Shown here: positions 1-7,962 of the stretch, piece after piece
Layout: the number at the start of each line of letters is the position of its first letter
Numbering within the stretch: position 1 is the first letter of the stretch
DNA from: an uncultured Flavobacteriaceae bacterium
GTDB taxonomy: Bacteria; Bacteroidota; Bacteroidia; Flavobacteriales; Flavobacteriaceae
Length of the DNA stretch: 64,000 nucleotides
Direction: 5' to 3'
NCBI GenBank assembly: GCA_947493175.1
Contig: CANLQD010000001.1
Coordinates: 310,001 to 374,000 of the forward strand
Position numbers and translations under genes: made by a program
The notes under the pieces: generated by a model
What the model saw: the letters and a program-made list of their open reading frames with translations, nothing else
What the model was told of the DNA's origin: nothing
Databases searched by the model: none

Positions 1-2
1 TA

Positions 3-107
3 CTAGGAGCGGAATTCTCTGGCAGGGATATATTGAGCGGGAAAACCTACCAGACTTCAAATACACTACCTGTGAAGCCAAATAGCGTTATGGTCATCGA
101 GCTGTAA
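3..107 (+). CDS. C-terminal end of a glycoside hydrolase (alpha-amylase-like), partial
   Basis: Only the last 34 codons are inside the window, reading open from base 3 to a TAA at 105-107. The peptide has a short beta-rich pattern with DILSGKTY and ends in PNSVMVIEL. This is the typical last strand of the C-terminal all-beta domain of GH13-type alpha-amylases and neopullulanases, where a conserved hydrophobic strand closes the barrel. It runs convergently towards the lacI remnant at 157-627. A LacI regulator plus SusC/SusD and a GH13-like enzyme suggests an alpha-glucan utilisation locus, but the catalytic part is outside the window, so the family is inferred from about 30 residues. Another GH family with the same type of beta domain is possible. 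Confidence 0.5.
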   Translation, partial: LGAEFSGRDILSGKTYQTSNTLPVKPNSVMVIEL

Positions 108-156
108 CAACTTTAATTTAAGGAAAGATTCCGGTTTATATTCTTGGCACCTGCCT

Positions 157-627
157 TTAATGGACTGTTGAATCACGTTCCACTATCTGGGCACTTATGA
201 TTTCGGTCGTGTAGGTTTCCTCGTCATAATCGACCTCACTTTCAACCCTTTCGATCAATAGCTGCGCGGCCACCTCACCCATTTTCTCCCCATGCTGCTC
301 AACTGTGGTGAGCGTTGGCGTAGCGTATTTTGATAATATTCCGTTGGTGAAACCGATAAAAGAAATATCTTCTGGAATCCGTAATCCTTTTTTCTGGGCA
401 GACCGCATACAGGAAATAGCAAAAATTTCATTGACACAGAGTACGGCATCAATCTGATGGTTTGCAAAAAAATCGTCTATGACCGCATCGTTCACCTCGG
501 TATACGGCAATTTAAGAATCAAATCTTCATTCAAATCCAAACCATTATCCTTCAATGCCTTCCAATAACCCTCTGCACGCTTCTTGCTCACATTAAAGTA
601 GTTTTCAGTAGTCACTTCGGTCCACAT
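157..627 (-). pseudogene. 5'-truncated lacI-family regulator remnant
   Basis: This 156-codon frame is the C-terminal half of a LacI-type repressor: the second lobe of the periplasmic-binding-protein-like effector domain, without the helix-turn-helix and the first lobe. Bases 195-615 match 3524-3944 of the complete lacI downstream with only two substitutions (near 248 and 400). At 615 the match stops abruptly and the frame runs into unrelated A+T-rich DNA, which by chance supplies an ATG at 627 (MWTEV...). The 3' tail differs at nucleotide level from the complete copy but is still LacI-like (IVERDSTVH against LIERDST), so it looks like the original end of the resident gene. It cannot bind DNA. 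It might be expressed as a free effector-domain fragment, but a dead remnant left by recombination is more likely. Confidence 0.85.
195..615. repeat. 421-bp direct repeat, left copy
   Basis: Read base by base, this block equals 3524-3944 at a constant offset of 3329 with no indels and two mismatches. It covers an internal-to-3' part of lacI. The two copies bracket the lanC/precursor segment. Confidence 0.95.
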
Positions 628-825
628 TTTGCATTGTTCTTAAAGATTTACTTCCTCGACTTTTGTTTAAAAACCTGATTAGGCACAAAATTCCAATCTC
701 ACTTATTCTTACTAAATTTAAATTTTTTCCTATAATACTAAAAGTAAATTCTTTAGCAACAATGAATTTTTATTTTCTATACAAATCCTGTATCGCCTGT
801 TAAAAGTGAAGTATATCCTTTGAAT

Positions 826-2040
826 ATGAAAAAAACGAACTTCTTAAATAAAACACTCGCAGAAATAAACCAAGTCCTACAAAAACAATATGCCAGCATG
901 ACGGATATAGGAGTCGTAGCAGGACTCTCCGGAATTGCTTTGTTCCAATTCTATTATTCAAAATTTTTGGATATAGAAGGTCCATCAGAGGTCGGGGCTG
1001 AAATAATATCATTCTGTATAGAAAAAATCAATGATGGTTATTCTCTCCCCACTTATTGCAATGGGATTGCGGGACTAGGATGGGCTATTCAACATCTAAA
1101 AGTCGAGGACTTTATCAATCTAGATTGTGATGCATTACTATCCAATTTTGATAAATACCTTTATGATCAAATGGTGTTTGATTTCAATCTAGGCAATTAC
1201 GATTTCTTGCACGGAGCATTAGGACATGCATTTTACTTTCTGAGCCGTTATAAACATACCGAAGACCTATATTTAAAAAAAAGATATGAATCCTACCTTT
1301 TGGAAGGTATCAAGAATCTTAAAAAGCTTGCCATTCAAAAAGACAACAGTTTAAAATGGAAATCAATCTTGGATATTAATAAAGGAAATGAAGGATACAA
1401 CCTAAGTCTGTCTCATGGAATTTCAAGTATACTAAACTTTTCATCTCGGCTACATGCAATAGATGCGTTTAAGGAAGTTACCGAAAAACTAGTTATAGGA
1501 AGTGCAAACTATATTCTTAGTTTTCAAAAAAAAAATTCAAAAAACTTATCATTATTTCCGAGTTGGATAGAGAAGGATATCTCGCCTGAATATAATAGTA
1601 GGATTGCTTGGTGCTATGGGGACCTAGGAATTGGTCTTTCGATATTGCGTGCTGGTCAATCTCTAAGGGATGTTTCTATGCAAAAGCATGCTTTGGAAAT
1701 AATAGCCCATACGACGACTCGAAAATCACCTGATGAAACATTGGTTAAAGATGCTGGAGTATGTCATGGATCTTATGGAAACTCACTTATTTATCAAAGA
1801 TTGCATCAAACAATTAGCAATCCATTATTTCAGAAATCGCTTCATTTTTGGTTAGATAATGGTGTTGAAAAAGCCATTCATAAAGACGGTTATGCAGGTT
1901 ATAAACAATGGAATGGCCTTGAAAAAAAATGGATGCCTGAATTAAATCTTTTGGAGGGGGTCGCGGGTATAGGCCTAGTAATCATTGAGTACCTTTCGGA
2001 AGAACCTAACTTTTGGGATGAATGTCTGATGATCAGCTAA
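826..2040 (+). CDS. lanC: LanC-type lanthionine synthetase cyclase
   Basis: The 404-residue protein has the normal length of a stand-alone class I LanC. LanC enzymes use a zinc ion to add Cys thiols to dehydroalanine/dehydrobutyrine, forming (methyl)lanthionine rings. The repeated GxxG helices of the alpha-toroid are visible (YCNGIAGLGWAI, FLHGALGHAFYF, LSHGISSIL, NLLEGVAGIG). The zinc site is intact: Cys263 in WCYGDLGIG, and Cys313-His314 in VCHGSYGNS, with the catalytic-type His197 in LSHG. The start is the ATG at 826 (MKKTNFL); an in-frame TTG lies six bases upstream. A TATAAT hexamer sits at 731-736. The only candidate substrate close by is the Cys-rich precursor at 2763-2966 on the opposite strand. 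No dehydratase (LanB) gene is present in the window. The gene is A+T-rich compared with the sus genes and includes an A10 run at 1526-1535. Confidence 0.9.
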   Translation: MKKTNFLNKTLAEINQVLQKQYASMTDIGVVAGLSGIALFQFYYSKFLDIEGPSEVGAEIISFCIEKINDGYSLPTYCNGIAGLGWAIQHLKVEDFINLDCDALLSNFDKYLYDQMVFDFNLGNYDFLHGALGHAFYFLSRYKHTEDLYLKKRYESYLLEGIKNLKKLAIQKDNSLKWKSILDINKGNEGYNLSLSHGISSILNFSSRLHAIDAFKEVTEKLVIGSANYILSFQKKNSKNLSLFPSWIEKDISPEYNSRIAWCYGDLGIGLSILRAGQSLRDVSMQKHALEIIAHTTTRKSPDETLVKDAGVCHGSYGNSLIYQRLHQTISNPLFQKSLHFWLDNGVEKAIHKDGYAGYKQWNGLEKKWMPELNLLEGVAGIGLVIIEYLSEEPNFWDECLMIS

Positions 2041-2178
2041 ATGTTGGTTAAAGAATAACATCAAAAATCCATACGGTCATTCTTCAACTTTGTTTTAAGA
2101 AGTCCGATATTAAAAATTTCACCTACTATAAAACTTACCGCTTATGATATTAAATTAAGCGTGCACCCGCCTATTAAT

Positions 2179-2198
2179 CCCGTTTTCGGGCTTCTTTT
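2179..2198 (+). terminator. Putative intrinsic terminator after lanC
   Basis: A CCCG-TTTT-CGGG hairpin followed by CTTCTTTTA lies 139 bases after the lanC stop. The stem is only four base pairs, so this is a weak call. Confidence 0.35.
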
Positions 2199-2276
2199 AT
2201 GCTCCGTTCAGAAACGTAGAAATGGTTTAACGATGAACTGAATCCCAAAAGGGGAAGAAAAATTCAATCTTCGCTA

Positions 2277-2516
2277 TTAAAATAATTTCGTAATATGATT
2301 AATCGATGTACCGCTTTTGGGCTTTTTGTGGGATACGGATTGAGTACTTTTGACAATAGCATTTTCATAAGAAACACTACCCCCGATAAGAGCTAATCCA
2401 TATCCTTTTACTTTGAAAATAAAGTGATTTTGTAAATTTTTTAAGACTGAATTTTTACATAAAAAAATTCTCGAGCACCTATTTACCCTATCATATCTAA
2501 CAAACAAAGTCTTCAA
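2277..2516 (-). CDS. Doubtful small ORF with a GG motif and Ser/Thr-rich tail
   Basis: A 79-codon frame with only a TTG start. The translation contains a possible double-Gly site (YGLALIGG) followed by a tail rich in Ser, Thr and Lys and without Cys. Its position between lanC and the clear Cys-rich precursor is the only reason to list it as a conceivable second RiPP-like peptide. The N-terminal part does not resemble the leader of the neighbouring precursor and there is no ATG. The DNA here is very A+T-rich, where open frames arise by chance. I would not treat it as a gene without expression evidence. Confidence 0.15.
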   Translation of the reverse strand: MKTLFVRYDRVNRCSRIFLCKNSVLKNLQNHFIFKVKGYGLALIGGSVSYENAIVKSTQSVSHKKPKSGTSINHITKLF

Positions 2517-2581
2517 TTACTTTTTGAATGGAGATTATTCGTTTTATAACTTCTTGATTAAGAGGTTTCAAAAAAAGATAT

Positions 2582-2663
2582 ATGCAAGTCGCATCCGTTT
2601 TCTTGAATCGTTATTTTATCCTTTCAGGTATCCGATAATTTAAAATACCGATGCGACTTGCAT
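2582..2663. repeat. 14-bp perfect inverted repeat with 54-bp spacer
   Basis: ATGCAAGTCGCATC at 2582-2595 is exactly complementary to GATGCGACTTGCAT at 2650-2663. The arms lie downstream of the precursor gene on the minus strand. The loop is too long for a standard intrinsic terminator, so a small MITE-like element, a protein-binding dyad or an RNA structure are the alternatives. Confidence 0.8.
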
Positions 2664-2762
2664 TTATATGTGGTTCGAGACCAAGTCTTCTTTTAACTGT
2701 CTTTTATCAGAGAATTTTCATTAACATCTAATACCAGTTTCTAATATAGTGTCACTGTAGCC

Positions 2763-2966
2763 TTAACAACCAAATGTTGTCCCTGGATTACAATGGACAA
2801 CGCAAGTTCCTGTTCCACCAGCACCAGAACAAGAGTACCCCTCACAGGTATTACAATTAGAGCCACCATAGGTCTCACCTCCTAATAATCGGTGCTGGGT
2901 AGATGTGCTCAATTCACTAATTGTTTTTTTCAACAATGTCAAACGTAAATTTTTCTTTTTTTTCAT
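2763..2966 (-). CDS. Cys-rich double-Gly precursor peptide (putative class I lanthipeptide)
   Basis: This 67-residue peptide starts at the ATG at 2966; a TTG nine bases upstream is open too but is not needed. Residues 1-30 form a basic leader of the Bacteroidota natural-product type, with KKTISELS and a double-Gly processing site LLGG at 27-30. The following 37-residue core has six Cys (core positions 8, 11, 16, 25, 29, 37) and nine Ser/Thr, and ends in Cys. That composition suits several thioether rings made by dehydration and LanC-type cyclisation. The lanC gene lies 0.7 kb away, convergent. Leader cleavage after GG is expected from a C39-type peptidase-transporter, which is not in the window. 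A Cys-rich bacteriocin with disulphides instead of lanthionines is the main alternative. The gene is too small for many annotation pipelines. Confidence 0.75.
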   Translation of the reverse strand: MKKKKNLRLTLLKKTISELSTSTQHRLLGGETYGGSNCNTCEGYSCSGAGGTGTCVVHCNPGTTFGC

Positions 2967-3168
2967 GGGAATCAAAATTTTATGTGTTATTAATCTTACT
3001 TTAAATATAGAATTTTAATCTTTTTATCATGTTAAAAACTTCACAATTTGTTCATACGCTAAACATGTTAGTTAAAAAATAAAGACTTGCTTTTGTTTTT
3101 AAACTGTTACAAATGAAACAGTACAAAGCCATTAGTCAATACCAATAAGAAAAAACAAGACGATAGCA

Positions 3169-3439
3169 ATGAAAAAGTTTAGTACAGAAATTGAAACGGC
3201 AAAATTGATTACTCAACATGTTGACGATGATGAAACACTTTATAATTTAGCAATAGCGGAGACCAAAAAAACGGTGTAGAAATTTGAGACACTTTATTGA
3301 ACAATTTAGGAAAGTACAAAAGGGTAAAGAAAAGATTACTCAACTTGTTAAAGTTTTCGAGGTTGGAACTAGCAAGAAAAAAAGAACTCCTTTAACAGTA
3401 AGTCAAACAAGGGAACCTATTTTTATAAGGCTTTTATGA
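3169..3439 (+). pseudogene. Coding debris: small ORF plus frameshifted continuation, unknown
   Basis: A 36-codon ATG frame at 3169-3279 (MKKFSTEIETAKL...) ends in TAG. A second open frame in a different phase covers roughly 3272-3439 and is rich in Lys/Gln (FRKVQKGKEKITQL, then KKKRTPLTVSQTREP). Together they look like one short, basic, helical protein broken by a frameshift, but I do not recognise the family. The stretch lies between the precursor peptide and the lacI 3' end, inside the segment bounded by the lacI direct repeats, so it may be a relic of whatever brought the segment in. The rest of 2967-3491 shows no gene. Confidence 0.2.
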
Positions 3440-3491
3440 TAGCCCTAAAAGATTGATTAATATGAAAAAGTCGATTAGAAAGTTTTTAGTC

Positions 3492-4517
3492 CTAGGTAGA
3501 ATCTCGCTCTATAAGCCGAGCCTTTATGATTTCGGTCGTGTAGGTTTCCTCGTCATAATCGACCTCACTTTCAACTCTTTCGATCAATAGCTGCGCGGCC
3601 ACCTCACCCATTTTCTCCCCATGCTGCTCAACTGTGGTGAGCGTTGGCGTAGCGTATTTTGATAATATTCCGTTGGTGAAACCGATAAAAGAAATATCTT
3701 CTGGAATCCGTAATCCTTTTTTCTGGGCTGACCGCATACAGGAAATAGCAAAAATTTCATTGACACAGAGTACGGCATCAATCTGATGGTTTGCAAAAAA
3801 ATCGTCTATGACCGCATCGTTCACCTCGGTATACGGCAATTTAAGAATCAAATCTTCATTCAAATCCAAACCATTATCCTTCAATGCCTTCCAATAACCC
3901 TCTGCACGCTTCTTGCTCACATTAAAGTAGTTTTCAGTAGTCACCAGTGCTATCCGCTTTCTACCACCTTTGATCAACATAGTGACGGCATCATAGGCAA
4001 TTTCGAAATCATTGATAATGACCTTATCGCATTCAATATCATCGGTTACCCTATCGAACAACACTATGGGAATCCCCTGCTCGGTAACCTCTTTCAGATG
4101 GTTGAAATCATCTTTTTGTTGGGTTTCCGCAGATAATGACATGATAAAACCATCGATACTGCCATTGGCCAATAGTTCCATATTAATGACTTCTTTATCA
4201 AAAGATTCGTCGGAAACACAAACAATTACATTATACCCATGGGCATTTGCATATTTTTCTATTCCCCTGAAAACAGTAGTAAAAAAATGATGTACAATGT
4301 CTGGAATAATGACCCCGATGTTCTTCGTTCGCTTATTCTTAAGACTAATGGCAATATTGTTAGGCTTGTAATTGTATAATTTGGCAAAGGCCTGAACCTT
4401 CTCCTTGGTATCCCTCCCTATTTCTTCACTGTTCTTAAGCGCTTTTGAAACCGTAGAAATAGATACATCCAATTCTCGTGCAATATGCTTTAACGTAATC
4501 TTTTGTTTCAAGGCCAA
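3492..4517 (-). CDS. LacI-family transcriptional regulator, full length
   Basis: The 341-residue protein has an N-terminal LacI helix-turn-helix (residues about 7-26, LKHIARELDVSISTVSKAL) and hinge, then a periplasmic-binding-protein-like effector domain of about 270 residues (NIGVIIPDIVHHFF marks its first strand). It lies head to head with susC, so it most likely senses a sugar and controls the susCD promoter. No ATG exists at the N-terminus: a stop lies just upstream and the start must be TTG at 4517 or TTG at 4511. Codons from 3524 to 3944 are the right copy of the 421-bp repeat. The last 10 codons (KARLIERDST) differ from the tail of the truncated copy, which suggests that they came with the inserted DNA. 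Similar flavobacterial regulators control alpha-glucan loci, but the effector here is inferred only. Confidence 0.9.
   Translation of the reverse strand: MALKQKITLKHIARELDVSISTVSKALKNSEEIGRDTKEKVQAFAKLYNYKPNNIAISLKNKRTKNIGVIIPDIVHHFFTTVFRGIEKYANAHGYNVIVCVSDESFDKEVINMELLANGSIDGFIMSLSAETQQKDDFNHLKEVTEQGIPIVLFDRVTDDIECDKVIINDFEIAYDAVTMLIKGGRKRIALVTTENYFNVSKKRAEGYWKALKDNGLDLNEDLILKLPYTEVNDAVIDDFFANHQIDAVLCVNEIFAISCMRSAQKKGLRIPEDISFIGFTNGILSKYATPTLTTVEQHGEKMGEVAAQLLIERVESEVDYDEETYTTEIIKARLIERDST
3524..3944. repeat. 421-bp direct repeat, right copy
   Basis: This is the partner of 195-615, located inside the complete lacI gene. Beyond each end of the block the two copies diverge immediately. Confidence 0.95.
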
Positions 4518-4637
4518 GTGTTAAAAAAATGTATGTAAGTAAATTTAGTCAATTCTATCTTACAGAACCACTTTAATTTTTTTTTAAGGTTTTAGTTGAA
4601 GGAAAATCCAAAAAACATGAACAACTAGAAAAAATGT

Positions 4638-4645
4638 TATATTTG
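4638..4645 (+). promoter_or_regulatory. Candidate susC promoter -7 box
   Basis: TATATTTG fits the Bacteroidota -7 consensus TAnnTTTG and lies 223 bases before the susC start. A clear -33 TTTG at normal distance is not evident, so the call is tentative. Confidence 0.3.
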
Positions 4646-4746
4646 CCTTAAACTGATGATTAAACAAATATTGAACCATTAATATAGGAATTGTTCATTT
4701 TATAATACTTCCTGTTGATATTGTCTTAATTTAAAAAAGTTATTAA

Positions 4747-4792
4747 CACGAAACCGTTTGCGTAACCTCCTTAACAGTTGCAAACCTTTTAC
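4747..4792. promoter_or_regulatory. Candidate LacI-type operator sites upstream of susC
   Basis: Two similar A/T-flanked sites lie in the lacI-susC divergent region: AAACCGTTT at 4751-4759, an odd-centred palindrome, and GCAAACCTTTT at 4780-4790. LacI-family operators are typically such short palindromes with a central CG or C. Position and symmetry are the only evidence. The remainder of 4518-4867 is A+T-rich without a gene. Confidence 0.35.
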
Positions 4793-4867
4793 TAACAAAG
4801 AATTTACATATTTTTAACGCTTGAAATTATCTCAATTTTAAATTAACTCAACTTTAAATTAACATTT

Positions 4868-7800
4868 ATGAAGATTAAACTCTTAAAAAGCTTGATGATG
4901 GTCGGGGTATTTTTGTGCTTCGGTCTTTCGCAGGCGCAGGAAGTTACCGGTACGGTATCCGATGCTAACGGCCCCTTGCCGGGTGCTAGTGTAGTAGTCA
5001 AAGGCACCACTACAGGTACACAAACCGACTTTGATGGTAATTTCACCATTGAGGCAGATAGTGATGCTACCCTTGTAGTCAGTTATATTGGATATCTAAC
5101 ACAAGAAGTGGCCATTAACGGACAAACATCCATTTCCGTCACATTACAGGAAGATGCACAGCAACTCGATGAGGTGGTCATCATCGGTTATGGTACTACC
5201 ACCGTTAAAGATGCTACAGGTGCGGTTTCTTCTGTAACTGCAGAGGACTTCAATGCCGGTATTATCTCCTCACCTGAACAATTAATACAAGGTAAAACGG
5301 CTGGCGTACAAATTTCTCAATCAAGTGGGGAGCCTGGCGCCGGAATTTCCTTAAGAATACGGGGTACCGGTTCGGTTCGAGGAAACAATAGCCCATTGTT
5401 TGTAATTGATGGGGTACCAGTATCCAACGAAAATGTCTCCGCTACGGGAGCCGATGTCGGAGCAGGAACCAGTGGTGCTAGAAACCCGTTAAACTTTTTG
5501 AACCCTAATGACATCGAGAGCATGAGTATTCTTAAAGATGCCTCTGCTACCGCAATTTATGGTTCTAGGGGTGCAAACGGTGTTGTCGTTATTACCACCA
5601 AGTCCGGAAAGGGCGGTGGCTCAAAGGGACAATGGGATTTCACCAGTAACCTGAACATCTCTGAAGTAGCAAATCGTTACGATCTTTTAACTACGGAAGA
5701 ATTCATCGAACGAGGCGGAGCCAATCTTGGAGGAGCAACCGACTGGCAAGATTTTTTGTTTAGAACAAGTGCTTCGACAGATAACAACCTATCCTATTCT
5801 CAAAATTATGGGAAGGGAAATGTTAGGGCCACTTTCGGTTATTCCAAACAATTTGGGGTCATCGAAAACACCGACTTGGAGCGTATTACAGGCCGACTTA
5901 ATGTAAATCATCGTTTTTTTGATGATAAGTTGAAAGTAGGTTTACAAACTACGATTTCGAGAATTAATGATAGAGCACCTTTTGTGAGTAGAACCTCAGG
6001 GAGCACGGGAGATTTGTTGGCAGCAACCTATTATTCGAATCCGACACGACCCGCAGATCCAAGTTCTAGTGCCGACCCCGATAGAAACCCAGCAAACCTT
6101 CTGGCCTTTTACGATGACAATACCAACACCAATAGGTTTCTTGGGAATCTCTCTTTGGATTATGCCATAACAGATGAGCTTTCGGCAAAGTTAAATTTGG
6201 GACTAGACACTTCGGAATCTTCAAGAGCACAAGTTGTAGGGCCTCAAATTCTTGGTTTTACCAACGGATCTGCGGGCAATGGACGAGCAGCATTGGGTAA
6301 TCTTGATACCGAGAATAAGTTATTGGAATTTACCGTAAATTATAATAAGGAGTTTGAAAATTCGAAACTAGATGCACTGGTAGGATATTCTTATCAAGAT
6401 TTTAATCGAAATGGCCAAACCATTTTGGGGCAAGGATATAACACCAATGACCTGAATGCAATTGCAGCGAGTACCGAGCGAGCTTATAATGACACCAGAA
6501 ATCTTGCCAGTAACTATCAAGCCTATGGTATTGGTACTTTTGAAGATGACGCGGATGCAGGAGATCAATTTAGGATATTAGGCCTATTCCCCGGAATAAA
6601 CCAAACAACCGGAAATTTACCAAGCATTCCCATCGACGCGCTAACCGTGGACCTTTTTGACACTACCGATGAACTACAATCCTTTTTTGGTAGGGTAAAT
6701 TACACCTTACATGATAAATATTTATTCACTGCCACAGTAAGAGCTGATGGTTCCTCAAGATTTGGTGGAAACAATCAATATGGTATCTTTCCATCTGCAG
6801 CATTTGCTTGGAAGTTAAACGAAGAGGATTTTATAAACGAGGAGACTTTTTCTACCCTTAAATTGAGATTAAGTTGGGGTATTACGGGTAACCAAGACGG
6901 TCTTGGCCACGGTAATTTCTTAAATCGTACCAGATGGAGAAATGGACAATTTGGTCCAGCATTGAATATTTCACCAAATTCCCAGATAACGGCGCCGGCA
7001 ACGGCAGAGGTTGCATTTGCCAACCCAGACCTTAAGTGGGAAGAGACGGCACAATACGGATTGGGTATTGATTTTGGTTTTGGCAACGATCGTTTTATAG
7101 GTAATATTGATCTGTATAGAAAAGAGACAACGGACATTCTATTAAACCTCCCCTCCGTTCAGCCAGCTACTTCACCATTCGTTTTCCAAAACATTGATGG
7201 CACCATTGTAAATCAAGGTATCGAACTAGGATTGGATTATGATATTGTAGCAACTGAGGATTTCAATTGGAATGCCAATTTTAACATCTCTTATAACCAA
7301 AATGAACTAACAGACTATGCTGGTCCAGACATACAGGCAGGTAACTTATATGGTCAAGGTCTTACAGGTACTACCTCGCAAATTTTGACCAATGGAAGGT
7401 CACTGTTTACCTATAATTTGCGACTGGTTGATGAAAACTTTAATGTGGATACGAATCCTACCATTCTAGATAAATCCGGTTTGCCGACCGTAATATCCGG
7501 GTTCTCTACGTCCGCTAGGTATAAAAACTGGGATGCCTCCTTGTATTTCTCAGGTCAGTTCGGCTTCTATGTGTATAATAATACCGCGAATGCTTTATTT
7601 GCTGCACCACAAATTGGTAGTAGAAACAATCTAAAAAGTGTGGTAGATAACGGTGTTACTTTATCAGCAACGAACCCAAGTACCTTCTTTTTGGAGAAAG
7701 GGGATTTTGTCCGACTCCAAACGGCATCTATTTCCTATAATGTACCCTTGAGTGGGGAAGGTGTATTAAAAAGCATGCGCTTGAGTGCCATTGGCCAAAA

Positions 7801-7948
7801 CTTATTTTTGATTACAGACTATAGCGGTATCGACCCAGAAGTTAGTACTTCTGACATACCCGCAAATGGGTTGCCGTCTGCATCCATAGATTATTTAGCC
7901 TACCCAAGACCAAGAACTTATAGCTTAGGAGTTAATGTTACCTTTTAA
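4868..7948 (+). CDS. susC: SusC/RagA-type TonB-dependent outer-membrane transporter
   Basis: The 1026-residue protein imports oligosaccharides across the outer membrane using TonB energy. A signal peptide covers residues 1-23. A carboxypeptidase-regulatory-like beta-sandwich follows (VTGTVSDANGPLPGASV to about residue 95), then a SusC-type linker (LDEVVIIGYGT), a plug domain with ASATAIYGSRGANGVVVI, and a 22-stranded barrel ending in a C-terminal Phe (SLGVNVTF). It is followed 14 bases later by susD in the same operon. The divergent LacI gene and candidate operators upstream suggest substrate-controlled expression. Two such TonB-dependent partners form a lidded pair: SusC makes the channel, SusD the lid. 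Substrate is not readable from the sequence; alpha-glucan is inferred from context. Confidence 0.97.
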   Translation: MKIKLLKSLMMVGVFLCFGLSQAQEVTGTVSDANGPLPGASVVVKGTTTGTQTDFDGNFTIEADSDATLVVSYIGYLTQEVAINGQTSISVTLQEDAQQLDEVVIIGYGTTTVKDATGAVSSVTAEDFNAGIISSPEQLIQGKTAGVQISQSSGEPGAGISLRIRGTGSVRGNNSPLFVIDGVPVSNENVSATGADVGAGTSGARNPLNFLNPNDIESMSILKDASATAIYGSRGANGVVVITTKSGKGGGSKGQWDFTSNLNISEVANRYDLLTTEEFIERGGANLGGATDWQDFLFRTSASTDNNLSYSQNYGKGNVRATFGYSKQFGVIENTDLERITGRLNVNHRFFDDKLKVGLQTTISRINDRAPFVSRTSGSTGDLLAATYYSNPTRPADPSSSADPDRNPANLLAFYDDNTNTNRFLGNLSLDYAITDELSAKLNLGLDTSESSRAQVVGPQILGFTNGSAGNGRAALGNLDTENKLLEFTVNYNKEFENSKLDALVGYSYQDFNRNGQTILGQGYNTNDLNAIAASTERAYNDTRNLASNYQAYGIGTFEDDADAGDQFRILGLFPGINQTTGNLPSIPIDALTVDLFDTTDELQSFFGRVNYTLHDKYLFTATVRADGSSRFGGNNQYGIFPSAAFAWKLNEEDFINEETFSTLKLRLSWGITGNQDGLGHGNFLNRTRWRNGQFGPALNISPNSQITAPATAEVAFANPDLKWEETAQYGLGIDFGFGNDRFIGNIDLYRKETTDILLNLPSVQPATSPFVFQNIDGTIVNQGIELGLDYDIVATEDFNWNANFNISYNQNELTDYAGPDIQAGNLYGQGLTGTTSQILTNGRSLFTYNLRLVDENFNVDTNPTILDKSGLPTVISGFSTSARYKNWDASLYFSGQFGFYVYNNTANALFAAPQIGSRNNLKSVVDNGVTLSATNPSTFFLEKGDFVRLQTASISYNVPLSGEGVLKSMRLSAIGQNLFLITDYSGIDPEVSTSDIPANGLPSASIDYLAYPRPRTYSLGVNVTF

Positions 7949-7962
7949 AAAAAATTAGAATT

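Noticed and set aside
457..678. Plus-strand frame antisense to the lacI remnant
   Set aside because: It is a shadow of the lacI codons and the same antisense frame appears under the complete lacI at 3786-4136; no independent coding signal.
195..3944. Insertion sequence or transposon with terminal repeats as cause of the lacI duplication
   Set aside because: I found no transposase or integrase gene between the repeats, and the repeats are coding lacI sequence in direct orientation, not inverted IS ends.
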